Below are positions 46,768 through 57,475 of a stretch of 64,000 nucleotides of DNA, in pieces; positions within the stretch are counted from its first letter, which is position 1, and the number at the start of each line of letters is the position of its first letter. Source of the DNA: Orientallactaga sibirica. Taxonomy: Eukaryota > Chordata > Mammalia > Rodentia > Dipodidae. A program made the translations under genes and the position numbers. A model generated the notes under the pieces. The model was not told the origin of the DNA, made no database searches, and was given only the letters and a program-made list of their open reading frames with translations. The stretch is taken from positions 3,885,501 through 3,949,500 of the forward strand of contig JAEOAD010002231.1 of NCBI GenBank assembly GCA_036365145.1, read 5' to 3'.

Positions 46768-48155
46768 TAAACTGAGTTCTATCAGGATATTTACCTTTGT
46801 GAATTATTCTGATACTCTGTTGAGTTGCATACAGGGCTAGGCATGTACACTGTTACTCAACAGAAGTTTGGCTATTTCATTTGAGTTGAATTTCTACAAT
46901 TTAAATGTTCTATTTACTCATATGGAAGCCATACATAAATGCTCTTTGTAATTCACTGCACTCTGAATAACAAATAGGCAAAAATCAAAAGTAGCTCAAA
47001 GAAAATAAAAAGAAAATTCCCTAATTTGCTTCTTCAAAACATGATGCTAAGTGAATGATTTAGTATGTCTTACTACTATTGGGTCTACAAAGACAAACTG
47101 ATATGCTTAGTTTAGTTTGGCCATTTACTATACTAAACAAATTTGCTGACAGACCAAGATTCCTTTTTAGCTTATGCTTGGCAAATGTCTGTTTATTCTA
47201 TATTGTTTAATAACAAACAGTTGAATGGAGCAACTTAGCTTACACCAAGTCATTGCAGGAATAACTAAGTATTCTTAGGAGCTATGCAGACCGCAACCAC
47301 TAACACTAAAGTTGAAAATTGAAAAGAAGTCTAGAAACAAACTCTTAAAAGTAATTCATTCCCCATTGATGAGGGTCCCTATGGAAGAGGGAGGACAGGG
47401 AGGAGGATAATGGAGTCAACACTATGAATGTAAAATCAGAATAGTATAAATAAAAATAAATTATAAAAAATAATTATTATTATCTTAAAAATAGTTCATA
47501 TTCACCATATAACATTAAGGATGTGTCTATAGAAGAAAAGAAAAGGAATAATATAATCACTCATCAACCACATAACAGTAACCATTGATATTTTTAAGTA
47601 TAGCCTTCAAAATTCTTTTTCTGTGTGTGTATATATATCTATTTATTCAAAAGAAATATATACTTCAAATAGCATTTAAAATCTTTTAAAATTCACATGA
47701 ACAATTTTTCATATTAATTTTCCTCAGTTTCATATGAAGATATGTAAAATAATGTAGTCTTGTTAAGTAAATCACCAGGTCTGTGAAATCTGGATATAGT
47801 GCCATTTTTACTATTATAAATATATTTCTTAGATTGAATCATGTCCATTTCCATGATTATTTTATGATAAATTTTACAAATGTGATTATTGAATTGAAGT
47901 TATTAATATTTTAAGGATTTTCAATAAGTTTTGGCAGATTATGAAAATTGTTTTTCTTCATAAACAGTTGGATATTACAGCCCTGGTCTTAACTTCAAAA
48001 TATATTTTAGGCGCCTAGTTTGATAAACACAACCATAGCATTTAAGAGTTCCATATACAGGTACATGACAAATACACAACATTTGTACAACACAAAATAA
48101 ACACCACAAAGCAGCATTTTTTTATTACTTAATTTTAAAAATATCTCTCTCCTCT
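46768..48155. other. Intron around the L1 stub, unclassified
   Basis: Apart from the L1 stub at 47365-47475, AT-rich sequence without recognisable repeats or exons. Confidence 0.4.
47365..47475 (+). mobile_element. L1 3'-end stub
   Basis: 'cattgatgagggtccctatgg', 'gggaggaggataatggagtc' and 'gtaaaatcagaatagtataaa' are the last ~110 bp of the same L1 family as 24.4-25.0 kb. Confidence 0.8.
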
Positions 48156-48291
48156 TTCTTTTTTGTTTGTTTTTGAGATAGGGTCTCACTCTAGCCCAGG
48201 CTGACCTGGAATTCACTCTGTATTTTCAGGGTGGCCTTAAACTCATGGTGATCCTCCTACCTCTGCCTCCCAAGTACTGGGATTAAAGGTG
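48156..48291 (-). mobile_element. B1 SINE, cut by a SINE insertion
   Basis: Antisense B1 that stops at 'gggattaaaggtg'. Its remaining 5' bases are missing and the next SINE's T-run begins immediately. Confidence 0.85.
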
Positions 48292-48513
48292 TTTTTTTTT
48301 TTTTTAAGTACATTTTATGTATTTGAGAGGGAGGGAGAAAGAGAGACAGAGAGAATGGGGATGGGCACATCAGGGTCCCCTGCCACTCCAAATGAACTCC
48401 AGATGCATGTGCCACTTTGTGCATCTGGATTTATGTGGATACTAGGGAATGAAATGTGGACTGTCCAGTTTTGCAAGCAAGTGCCTTTAATCATTGAGCC
48501 ATCTCTCCAGCCC
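48292..48513 (-). mobile_element. tRNA-derived SINE abutting a B1
   Basis: Antisense copy from the T-run at 48292 to 'gagccatctctccagccc'. It joins the B1 without spacer. Confidence 0.88.
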
Positions 48514-48736
48514 TTAAAACCTCTTTTAAGCACTAACTAAAATAAAGGATTCCTGAGGGAAGGATTTTGTCTTTCCAAGGTTTCTAAGGTTTAACATTCT
48601 ATTTTCTGTGTCTGTGGAAGTGCATGTTACATAACAGTAATGTTGATGCCTAATGTTGAAAGAATGAGTACATTAATTTATGAGCCTTATGTGAAAACAT
48701 ACCATGTATTTATTACCTATGATTGAATAAAGTCTT

Positions 48737-48944
48737 TTTAAAAAAGTTTTTATTTTATTTTATCATTAGAGGCAGAGGGAGGGAGAGGAGAGAATGGATG
48801 TGCCAGGGCCTTTACCCACTGCAAACGAACTCTAGAAGCATGTGTCACCTTGTGGAACCGGCTTACGTGGGACCTGCAGAATTGAACCTGGGTCCTTAGC
48901 CTTTTCAGGTAAGTGCCTTAACTGCTACGCCATCTCTCCAGCTC
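48737..48944 (-). mobile_element. tRNA-derived SINE with target-site duplication
   Basis: Antisense copy flanked by TGAATAAAGTCTT (48724-48736) and TGAATAAAATCTT (48945-48957). Confidence 0.9.
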
Positions 48945-51170
48945 TGAATAAAATCTTAGTAGTGGTGTTTAAGCTGATCTTGTTGGTGGCATAAGTTGGA
49001 GAGAACCACCTGGCTTTCCTGTTTTAACACTAAGCATCCAAGAAATAGATATGAAGAATGAGGTCTGTAGAAATATGGAACAAGATACATAAGTACCACT
49101 GTTTAAATCCAACCTTGTTTTCATGGCTGACACTTCCATTTTTTCAATGTTTTATTGACAACCTCCATACATATACACAATATACAATGATCATAATTGT
49201 CTCCCACCATTCTCCTTTGATCTCTTTCCCCATCCCTCTCACCTGAATACCTTCTTCTTTTTTTATTAGTTATGCACATAATGTGAATACATTCATGTTG
49301 GTGCCATTGTTAGCCTCCTCCCTGTCCCCACCCCTGTGAAGGGACCCTCCTCGTTGGGGAGTGTGAATTGTTCATTGTGGGGGTAGCCATCAGTTATGGG
49401 GAAAAGGCAATGTTTCTGTGCATAATGAACTAACTGTGGCTCTAAGAATCTTTCTGCCCCCTCTTCTGCAAATTTCCCTGAGCCATGTTGGGTTTGTTTT
49501 AGTTCTACTTCAGTGATGAGGTCTTGGGAGTCTCTGTGTCTCTGGATATCTGGTTTAGAAGGAGTTGAGTGTTCTCTGTGTCTATCTCCTTCACACTTGT
49601 ATTGATATCAGGTTCACCAAGAAAGAAGCACTCTTGCTTATTTTCCCAATTACTCTATAGTTTCAGCTGGGGCCCTGGTGAGGTGCAATAGGCTGATCCT
49701 CTCCTCAAGTTCGGCGTCTATATGAAAAAGAGAAGCAAATTCTCCAATGGAGAGTGAAGTTAGCATCAGATAAATGGGATAACCATTATTATTTTAGAGA
49801 GAATTTTATAGGTGTAGACCCTCTCGTAGCCCACTATTGGTGGGAGCTTGATATTGGAGAGTGGGCTCATGTTTTGGATGTGGTTCTGACATGTTTCCCA
49901 GTTCCAGCTATGAGTTCCATTCCACTGAACAGACCAGTTAGCAAAATAAAGAGCAGTTGGTTACCTCCCATGGCTGTGTGAGGCTATTGCACTTGTGTGA
50001 GCATCACATCAGGTTGTTTTCTGCTGAATAGCTTAGACCATGAGTTGCTTGGGCAGATATTGGCCATTTTCCCCCAGCCACTCATGTAGCACCTTCTGGC
50101 ACTAGACAAACTAACTGTCTGGGGACTGACTCTCTTCCAGATTCCAACCAGGTCACTCCATGTTCTGTACCAATAACATATGGTGTCTTCAGCAGTAGGG
50201 CCTTACCATTAACCTTTGTGGGTCATCAAGTACTCTGACAAAAGTCTGTCTTCTTTGGGAAACCTTGTAGGGTCCTCTAATCAACAGCTCATTGTGGATA
50301 TTAATCACATGCTGGTACTGGGAGTTACAGGCCAGCACCAAGAGAAAAGAGGGAAGAAAAAGATAGGTAGTATAAAAGAGAAAGAAGAGAGAAAAGAGAG
50401 AGAGAGAGAAACAGGAGAAGCTTAAGGTTAGTCTTCATCATACCCTCTCCAGGGCCCTGTGATTCAGGTGTTCCCTCAAAGGACCTGATGAAGGTTGAAT
50501 CTTTTAGTTTGTCTTTCAGGATATAGGATTTTATGGTACCATTTCCATTTGGGTTCCTTTTTGTGTCCCTCCTCCACCCTTACCCTCTCCTCCAGTCCCA
50601 CCTTTCCTATTGTTCAGTTCTCAAGATGCTTATTAGGTGTGTCAGCATCTCAGGCAGAATCAGGTTAGGAGCCACAGATGAATGAGACCATGCAACAATT
50701 GTCTTTCTGTGATTGGGTGAGTTCACTGAGAATGATCTGTTCCAAGTTTGACCATTTTTCTTCAAATTTCATTATGCCATTTTTCCTTATTGCTGTATAG
50801 AATTCCATCATGTAGATATATCACATCTTGGTTATATCTGGGTTGATTCCAGCTCTTATATTATGAATTGAGCAACTATCTTGAACTAAGGCATGGAGCT
50901 TTTAGGGCAAATCCATTCTTGTTGGGGTAATGATGGACATCTGAATTGGGGTTGATTCACAGCGGGAGTTGGGTTAGAAACCAAAAACTCGTTTATTCAG
51001 GAAGTGCACATGGGTTTTGGGCAACTATAAACATGGCTTGATCAAATCTCTGGGGCTGAACTGTTGTAAGGCATGGAGCGGTCTGGCTAGGACCAGGCCT
51101 GTATTGTGCCATACATATCCTCCTTTTGTTTTTATTATTGGCAACCCTGAGAGGTATGGTTTATTGCCAA

Positions 51171-51415
51171 GCCATTGTTGAACCCAGGCCCCAAGGGATC
51201 ATAAGTGCCTGTCTTAGGTTGTTCCATCTTGAGACTTACCCGTCATGGGCCAAATGCCACCTAGGTAGGGGATAGCCTGGTGGCTTTTGGAAAGCCATTG
51301 TTGAACCCAGGCCCCAAGGGATCATCACATGTGACAGTGCCTGTCTTAGGTTGCCCCATCTCATGGAATCTTTCCTGGGCTGGCTGCCATCCTGGTGAGA
51401 AAACCCGAGGGTATG
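51171..51415. repeat. Imperfect tandem duplication, unit about 123 bp
   Basis: 'gccattgttgaacccaggcc' at 51171 recurs at 51294, followed in both by 'ccaagggatcat' and 'gtgcctgtcttaggttg'. A looser pair 'cctgtattgtgccatacatat' / 'cctgtattgtaccatacatat' lies near 51099 and 51444. Confidence 0.85.
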
Positions 51416-51744
51416 GCCTGGTATGGCTGCTAGGGGCTAGACCTGTATTGTACCATACATATGAGGCTGTTGCCTAGGGAGGCATGGAAGGGCCAAGTGG
51501 GCGTGGCTCTGTGGCATGTGAACAGTCCCCAAGCGAGAATCAACTAGAGAGCCTGAATGAGGGTAGGACAGGTTGCTATTTCTCCAGTCAGTAGCATTGA
51601 GTGTCCTAATGGTGGCTCAATGTAATCAGCATTTGAAAGGAATTTTTTCATTAGATGAGGGGTCTGGCATCATTTTAAGGCTGGTCGCTGAGTCAGTTTC
51701 GTTTCTGGCAGGAACCCAAACATGAAGTTTCTGAAAGACACAAC

Positions 51745-51815
51745 ATGCCCTGCATTAAAAGAGGGTGGGGCCCCTTCCAAATATTAGTAAGAGGATCTTT
51801 CCAGCGGACTAAGGG
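51745..51815 (-). pseudogene. ERV integrase C-terminal fragment
   Basis: About 24 codons with the pattern V-R-W-K-D-P-L-T-x-x-W-K-G-P, the DNA-binding C-terminal region of class II (betaretrovirus-like) integrases. It is a fragment in an otherwise meaningless frame. Confidence 0.75.
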
Positions 51816-51974
51816 TAAGGGTGTCGTGGTTGGTTGGGATCTCAATGTTTGTAGGCTGGGAGAGTCCTGCCTCATCAAAGGTGAGAAAATTGAGGGTGTT
51901 TTAATTTGTGTTTTATTTTGCAGGGCCTTGATAATACCCAGAGAGGGTTGTTGATACATTTTCTTAAGTATGTG

Positions 51975-52080
51975 GCGTCGGTCCACGGACTCTGTCACAC
52001 AAGAGAGGAAATCTGTGAAGCCCTCGGACGCGCCCTGGACCAGATTACGAAAATAGGTATCCGGCTTCTGTGGGAGGCAG
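51975..52080 (-). pseudogene. ERV gag capsid fragment with major homology region
   Basis: About 35 codons including Q-G-x-x-E-x-F-x-D-F-L, the capsid major homology region of orthoretroviruses. Its neighbours on both sides are L1-like. Confidence 0.7.
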
Positions 52081-53362
52081 GCCTTTTGAAGGGATAACGA
52101 TTTAATTTGGTATTGTGGCTTCCAGGGTCTGTATAAGGTCCTGTGCCAAGGAGCATGTCATTTTGGTCTTCTTCTGAGAACTCCCTGAGGAGGGAATACC
52201 AGTCTATAAGTCTAAAGATGGATGGCCCATACTTTGTGTAAGCAGAGAAGGTTGTTTGACTTTTTATTGTTTAGTGTTTTTTGAGTTCTGAATTGAAAAT
52301 AATAACCCAGATCAAAGATGATAGACCAGAGGATAATCAGAAATTAAGGCCTTTGTCCATTGTATAGTGAGGACAAACAAAGGAAGGGGAAAAGGGCTGC
52401 CTGGCAAAAAGCCGTTTTTTCTCAATGAAGAACCCATTCTGACTTTGGGTAATCTGTTGGCTATGCTTATTGCTCATGTCAACGGGCATCTTTGTCTAAC
52501 ACACCGATGTTGGGGCAGAAAAACAGATTTGGGGTCAGCTCTAGGGTCGTGAGATCCCAGTGGTTGAGTGATTAAACTCGTTTATTCAGGAATCCTGGGT
52601 TTTAAGGGGCTACTGGGGGGTTTTGTTCAATGACAGTCTTTTCCAGGACATCTCGTAGTAGTCTTCTCATGAGCATATCGCAAAACTCCATTTTACAGAA
52701 GCCACTTCCTATTGTCTTTTCATGTGCCATACATCTTGGTAAAGTCTCCATATTTCTTTCCATACTGTTTGTACCATCTTCATTCCCAATAACAGTGAAT
52801 GAGGGTTCCTATTTCTCCACAACCTCACCAGCATTTGTTTTCATTAGATTTTTTAATGTTTTCCATCCTTACTGGAGTAAGGCAGAATCTCATAGTTGTT
52901 TTAATTTGCATTTTCTTGATAATTAGGGTTGTTGAACATTTTCTTAAGTATGTGTTTGCCATTTGTATTTCTTCTTCTGAGAACTCCCTGTACTATTCTC
53001 TGCCCCACTTTGTGAGAAGGTTGTTTGACTTTTTCCAGTTGGGTTTTTGAGTTTTTGTGCTAGAAATTAGGCCTTTGTCCATTGTATAGCTGGCAAGATG
53101 AGATGTGGTTGGATTGACTGGGGTTTTTTCATTTTCCTGCATATGGTTCCTCCTATTTTTCTTCCAGTTTGTTTCCAGCACCATTTTTGTTGAAGATGAT
53201 TGTTTCATTTTTCCAGTTTGTCCAGCACCATTTGTTGAAGATGCTGTCTTTTTTCCAGTCTACATTGTTACGGCCTTTGTCAAATATCAAGTAGCTGTAC
53301 TTACTTGACCCAAAGTCCAGGTCCTTGATTCTGTTCCATTGGTCTATCATCCTGTTTTTATA

Positions 53363-53647
53363 TCAGTACCATGTTGTTTTTATTACAATGGCTTTGTAGT
53401 ATAGCTTCAGATCAGGTATGGTGATGCCTTCAGAGGTATTTCTTTTGCTGAGAATATGTTTGGATATTTGAGGCCTTCTGCCATTCCATATGAATTTTGA
53501 GATCATTTTTTCTATCTCTGTGAAGAAATGTGCTGGGATTTTTATTGGTATTCCATTAAATCTGTATATTGCTTTTGGTAAGATTGCCATTTTCACCATG
53601 TTAATTCTCCCTATCCAGGAGCATGGGAGGTCTTTCCATTTTCTCAA
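53363..53647 (-). pseudogene. L1 ORF2 C-terminal-half fragment
   Basis: 95 codons including '[15 protein letters not shown]', '[16 protein letters not shown]' and '[14 protein letters not shown]'-type wording, a highly conserved L1 ORF2 region downstream of the RT. Confidence 0.85.
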
Positions 53648-53991
53648 GTCCTCCTAAATTTCTTTCTTGAGTGTTTTTATGTTTTCATTGTAAAGGTCTT
53701 TCATGTCCTTGGTTAATGTTATTCCAAGGTATTTTTGTTGCTATTGAAAATGGGACAATGTCATTAATTTCTTTCTCTGTATCTTTGTCATTTGCATATA
53801 GAAAGGCTACTGATTTTTGTGCCTTGATTTTGTATTATGCTACTTTGCTGAAGGAGTTAATCACCTTTAAGAGTTGGGGGTTCTTGGGTCAGTTATGTAT
53901 AGAATCATGTCCTCTGCAATTAGGGTTAACTTAACTTCTTCCTTTCCAATTTGTATACCTTTTATTTCTTTCTCCTGTCTTATTGCTTTAG

Positions 53992-54447
53992 CTAGGACAG
54001 AGGAGAGAGTGGACACCCCTGTATAGCTCCTGATCTCAATGGGAATTCCTTCAGTCTCTTCCCATTAAGAATTATTTGGGCTTTAGGACCTTTATATATA
54101 GGCTTTATTATGTTGAGATATAAACTGTCTATGCCTATTCTGTCCAATGTTTTGATCATGAAGTGATGTTGTATTTTGTCAAAGGCCTTTTCTGCATCTA
54201 TCAAAATGATCACTTGGTTTTTGTGTTTAAGCTTATTTATGTGAGGTATTATTATATGGACAGATTTCCATTTGTTGAACCACCCCCGTGTTCCTAGGAT
54301 GAAGCCTACTTGATCAAGGTGGATAATGCTTTTGATATGTTGCTGAATTTGGTTTGCGAAGATGTTCAGGATCTTTGTATCTAAGTTCATCAGGGAAATA
54401 ATTCTATAGTTTTTTTTTCTTGTTGCATATCTGCCTGGTTGTGTCAA
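53992..54447 (-). pseudogene. L1 ORF2 reverse-transcriptase fragment
   Basis: 152 codons open without a stop, covering the RT fingers and first palm motif up to 'GCPLSPLS', where a stop falls. The catalytic Y-x-D-D motif would come next but is not in this frame. It lies between the ORF1 remnant (54584-54865) and the C-terminal ORF2 piece (53363-53647). Confidence 0.85.
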
Positions 54448-54583
54448 GTTCCCTTTTCACATCATTTTATGATTTTCTTTATGCTTCTTGGAATTCATCC
54501 TTACATTTATTTATGTCTTCATTGAACTTAGCCAGCTGGTTATTGAGGTCCTTTTTTTTTTTTTTTTTTTCCTCTCCTTCAGA

Positions 54584-54865
54584 TCATTTTAGCTGTCTTT
54601 GGAACCCTTCCTGGTTCTTTTTTATTAGCTTGAATCTAGCAAGGACAACATTCATACTATTTTTGGCCCTTTGTTGATTTTCTGCAAGTTCTGCTATTTG
54701 CTTGGCCAGGGTTGCATTGCTTGTGTCTTCATTTTGTGGTTCTGATCCTGTTGTCTCTTCTGTGTTTTGATTGGAGATATCCATTGTGGGACTGGGCAAT
54801 CTTATTGGATTTTCTTGCATTTGATTTTTCATGTTATTCCTTTTGCTCTGTGGTCTGCCCATCAC
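54584..54865 (-). pseudogene. L1 ORF1 N-terminal fragment
   Basis: 94 codons beginning MMGRPQSKRN, a polar N-terminus followed by the start of the coiled coil that trimerises ORF1p. The RNA-recognition and C-terminal domains are absent. A 20-nt T-run (54551-54570) lies just past the break. Confidence 0.75.
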
Positions 54866-55330
54866 AGTGAAGGTATTAAATTTAGGAGGAAGCTTTAGTT
54901 TACCCTAGAGGTGTCTTCAGTGATTATTCACTTTTGTTTGCTTAGATTAGGTTTCTGATGGCAGTGGGGCCTTCCTGCTCAGAGGGCCAGAGCCCGTGAG
55001 GGTCTAGTGATGGTCTGAGGGTCTGATGAAGGGGCTTGTTCTTTGGTGGTTTGGGGTATAGGAGTGCATGGTCAGGTGGCTAGCCTGCTGGCCTAGGTCA
55101 ACTTAGCTAGTGCAGGAGGAACCTGCAGCTGGGACTAAGGCTTTGAAGGCTCCTTGAGGGGATTGAGGGATTGGTAGGCTACCCAAGAGCGTGGGATTCA
55201 GCAGATTCCCTACTTTGCTTTCCACGCCCTCCCACTGAACCCTAATGAACCCTAAAGGTCTTGCCTTTCCTTCCCCGCCAGGTGCAGCGTGGTTAGACAG
55301 ATGCCATCTTGACTGGAGGTCTAAAAGCAT

Positions 55331-55823
55331 TTTTTTTTTTTTTTGAGAAACATAGTGGTTACTTCCAACCAAATGATCACCTGGAAGTTGTTTCTAGAAG
55401 AAATTTTTAGGTCTTTCTATTTAGGATTGTTTGGCAATAAATTCACTCTGGTCAAATTTTGCAGTAATTCCAGTAAGGTAAAACTTGGACTCTTTGGATT
55501 TATTATAATCATTAATATACAAGTTAAATAGGGTAAGCCCACCATGGGTGTCATCTGACTAGGTCTAATAGAACTTTGGCCCCACATTCTTCCATAATGG
55601 CCATATATTATGATATTTTGTATTTGTACTACAATGTGATGAGAGCTAGATGAACTCCATAAACTTGAGCAGTCCATAATTAACATAAAAACTGTCAAAA
55701 CCTAATGCTACTGCAAGTGCAATCAGTAAAGTAGGAGTGTATCCAAGCTGAAGATGTATGAAATATAGACTTCAGTATAAACCCAATAGGGGATGTTCTG
55801 AACAGAAAAAATTCGGTTGTATT

Positions 55824-55825
<2 letters not shown>
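55331..55825. other. Flank of the L1, unclassified
   Basis: A T-run at 55331-55344 borders the L1 5' end. The rest shows no recognisable repeat or exon. Confidence 0.4.
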
Positions 55826-55854
<29 letters not shown>

Positions 55855-55884
55855 TTTTTTTTGTTTGTTTGTTTGTTTGTTTGA
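55826..55884. repeat. (ATTT)n(GTTT)n microsatellite
   Basis: About nine ATTT units followed by about six GTTT units. Confidence 0.93.
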
Positions 55885-57350
55885 GAAAACTGAGGAGAAT
55901 GCTTGTGAGACAGAAATCACAGCAAGTGGGAAACCAGGAATGTTGGCAGAAAGCCCTGGCAGCAACTGGGCTTGGATAATTACCTAATTACTGTGACATT
56001 TACTCAGTCAGTTGGCTTCTAGATTACAAAGCTTTTGGGGGCAAACTAGCCATTATTTCATCATGTTTCTCAAAACTGTTGATTTGTATGTGTGAAGTTT
56101 CTGGCTGTGAAACTCGATTCTAAACTAGCTAATTGAGTCAAACTACAAATTGAATCAATATCACAGCTAGAAAGCAAATCTTTTAACTAATCTTGCAGCT
56201 AAATAGCCAAGATACCAGATATCTGCCCACATCCATTCCAGACAAAAAGATACTTATATGAATCGATCTACCATTAGGACAGAGTAGCAGTTCCTAATCA
56301 GAAAGATTGGTACTCTGTGATCTCAGCATGTGAATGAGGAAGGGCAGAGAAACCCAAGGTGAAAACAGGACATAGACTGTGGTCAAACTCCAGAAGTCCT
56401 TGAGTTGAGAAGTCCACCCCAGTTGTGACTAGTAGAAAAAGCAAAGTGCGTGGCCTTGTACTGTTGGATGAAAAATACATGGTTGGCAAGGGTCCTTGCT
56501 AATTAGACTGTGGCCTGCCTTAAGTTACTCTATATTGTGTAAAATGATAGTATTTTGGGCTGTGCCTAGCCCTGAGGAACTCCACTTTATAAGTGGTATT
56601 TTATTCCACTTGAGTGCAAATTACCAGGCAGGATGACTTTGCATCTTGATGGATATGTGAACAACACCACCTGTCTGGAACCCCTGGCAAGACAGACTGA
56701 TAAATAACTTATTCCTAAAAGTAGAAAAGTTATCACCCTATAAATTTATCAGAGTAAATTGAGACTATAGATGCACATGCACATATTAAAATCATATCAG
56801 GAAAACCAGGCCCAAGAATTTATCAGACATACTAAATTAAGGAAAGGGTGCAACACCCCCAGTTATAAGCTACAAAGAGGAGGAAAAGGCAGTGGTCTCC
56901 ATGACCTGTCATCTGACCACTCACTGTGTGCATCAAAGGACCAACAGACATAGAACTCCAACTATCCCAGAATTTGCAGCTTAACTCCTCCCTTCCTGTT
57001 TACATGGCCAACTCAAGTTGCAGTCTGACCATCTACCTGCCCATCTGTCCATTTGGACTCAATTCTTCCCTTTGCCTTTACAACCTCCATGGCCCTCCCC
57101 CTCACTTTTGCAGCTCAATTGAACCTTGAAGGTGGGTTCAAATTTGTCACCTGGAAGCTTGACTGTATGGTAGTAACTACACCAGATCTTCATCAGGGAT
57201 AATTATCCAACTTGCCACACAGACCTTTTTCTCACAGAGATAGAGACTATGAGCTCTCTGCTTTTGCCTCTAAATCAGAACTCTTCGATACTCCATGAAA
57301 TATATGTGCAGCCCCTTTAACCCTTTTGCAGTCGTTTTGAACACTCACAT
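55885..57350. other. Unclassified sequence, possibly a decayed repeat
   Basis: Higher complexity than the AT-rich introns, with runs such as 'gaacaacaccacctgtctggaacccctggc' and 'ctgcccatctgtccatttgg'. I could not match it to a family or find a coding exon. An LTR-like origin is possible but unsupported. Confidence 0.3.
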
Positions 57351-57354
57351 AGAT

Positions 57355-57413
57355 AGAAAGATAGGCATGTAGATAGTAGATGATGGTGATAGATGATAGA
57401 TAGACAGATAGAT

Positions 57414-57456
<43 letters not shown>

Positions 57457-57475
57457 GATAAGTAGGTAGGTAGGT
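57355..57475. repeat. (GATA)n microsatellite
   Basis: Interrupted GATA array with about 10 uninterrupted units at 57415-57458, followed by (GTAG)3. Confidence 0.95.

Larger units (their letters stand above)
50900..52625 (-). mobile_element. Betaretrovirus-like ERV remnant, mosaic with L1 sequence
   Basis: Minus-strand order from the right: LTR polyadenylation region (52574-52592), gag capsid MHR fragment (about 51975-52080), integrase C-terminal fragment (about 51745-51815), other unplaced sequence, and a second LTR polyadenylation region (50985-51003). The 19-nt AAACTCGTTTATTCAGGAA occurs at both ends. Its complement contains AATAAACGAG, an arrangement typical of betaretroviral LTRs. Most of gag, protease, RT and env are missing. 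Between these pieces lie L1 segments that also occur intact at 52.6-53.1 kb. No functional viral product is possible. Confidence 0.7.
49137..55327 (-). mobile_element. Long L1 retrotransposon, internally deleted and interrupted
   Basis: Read on the minus strand: GC-richer 5' UTR (about 55327-54870); ORF1 N-terminus starting 'MMGRPQSKRNN' at 54865 with a coiled-coil-like 'LAKQIAELAENQQRAKNS' stretch; then a jump to the ORF2 reverse-transcriptase core at 54447-53992 (fingers and palm, '[14 protein letters not shown]', '[12 protein letters not shown]'); the ORF2 thumb/C-terminal part (53647-53363, '[20 protein letters not shown]'); the ORF2 3' end; and the 3' UTR ending near 49137. The rest of ORF1 and the ORF2 endonuclease are missing, and the remaining frames are broken. 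Block 50900-52625 is foreign (ERV) sequence. The element cannot encode its own retrotransposition. Confidence 0.85.

Noticed and set aside
51693..51998. A 101-codon minus-strand frame as a viral gene
   Set aside because: Only about 24 codons are integrase-like; the rest reads through L1-like and unrelated sequence in arbitrary frame. Annotated as fragments instead.
57355..57475. GATA array as a CRISPR or other structured array
   Set aside because: Units are 4 bp without spacers; it is a simple microsatellite in a mammalian genome.
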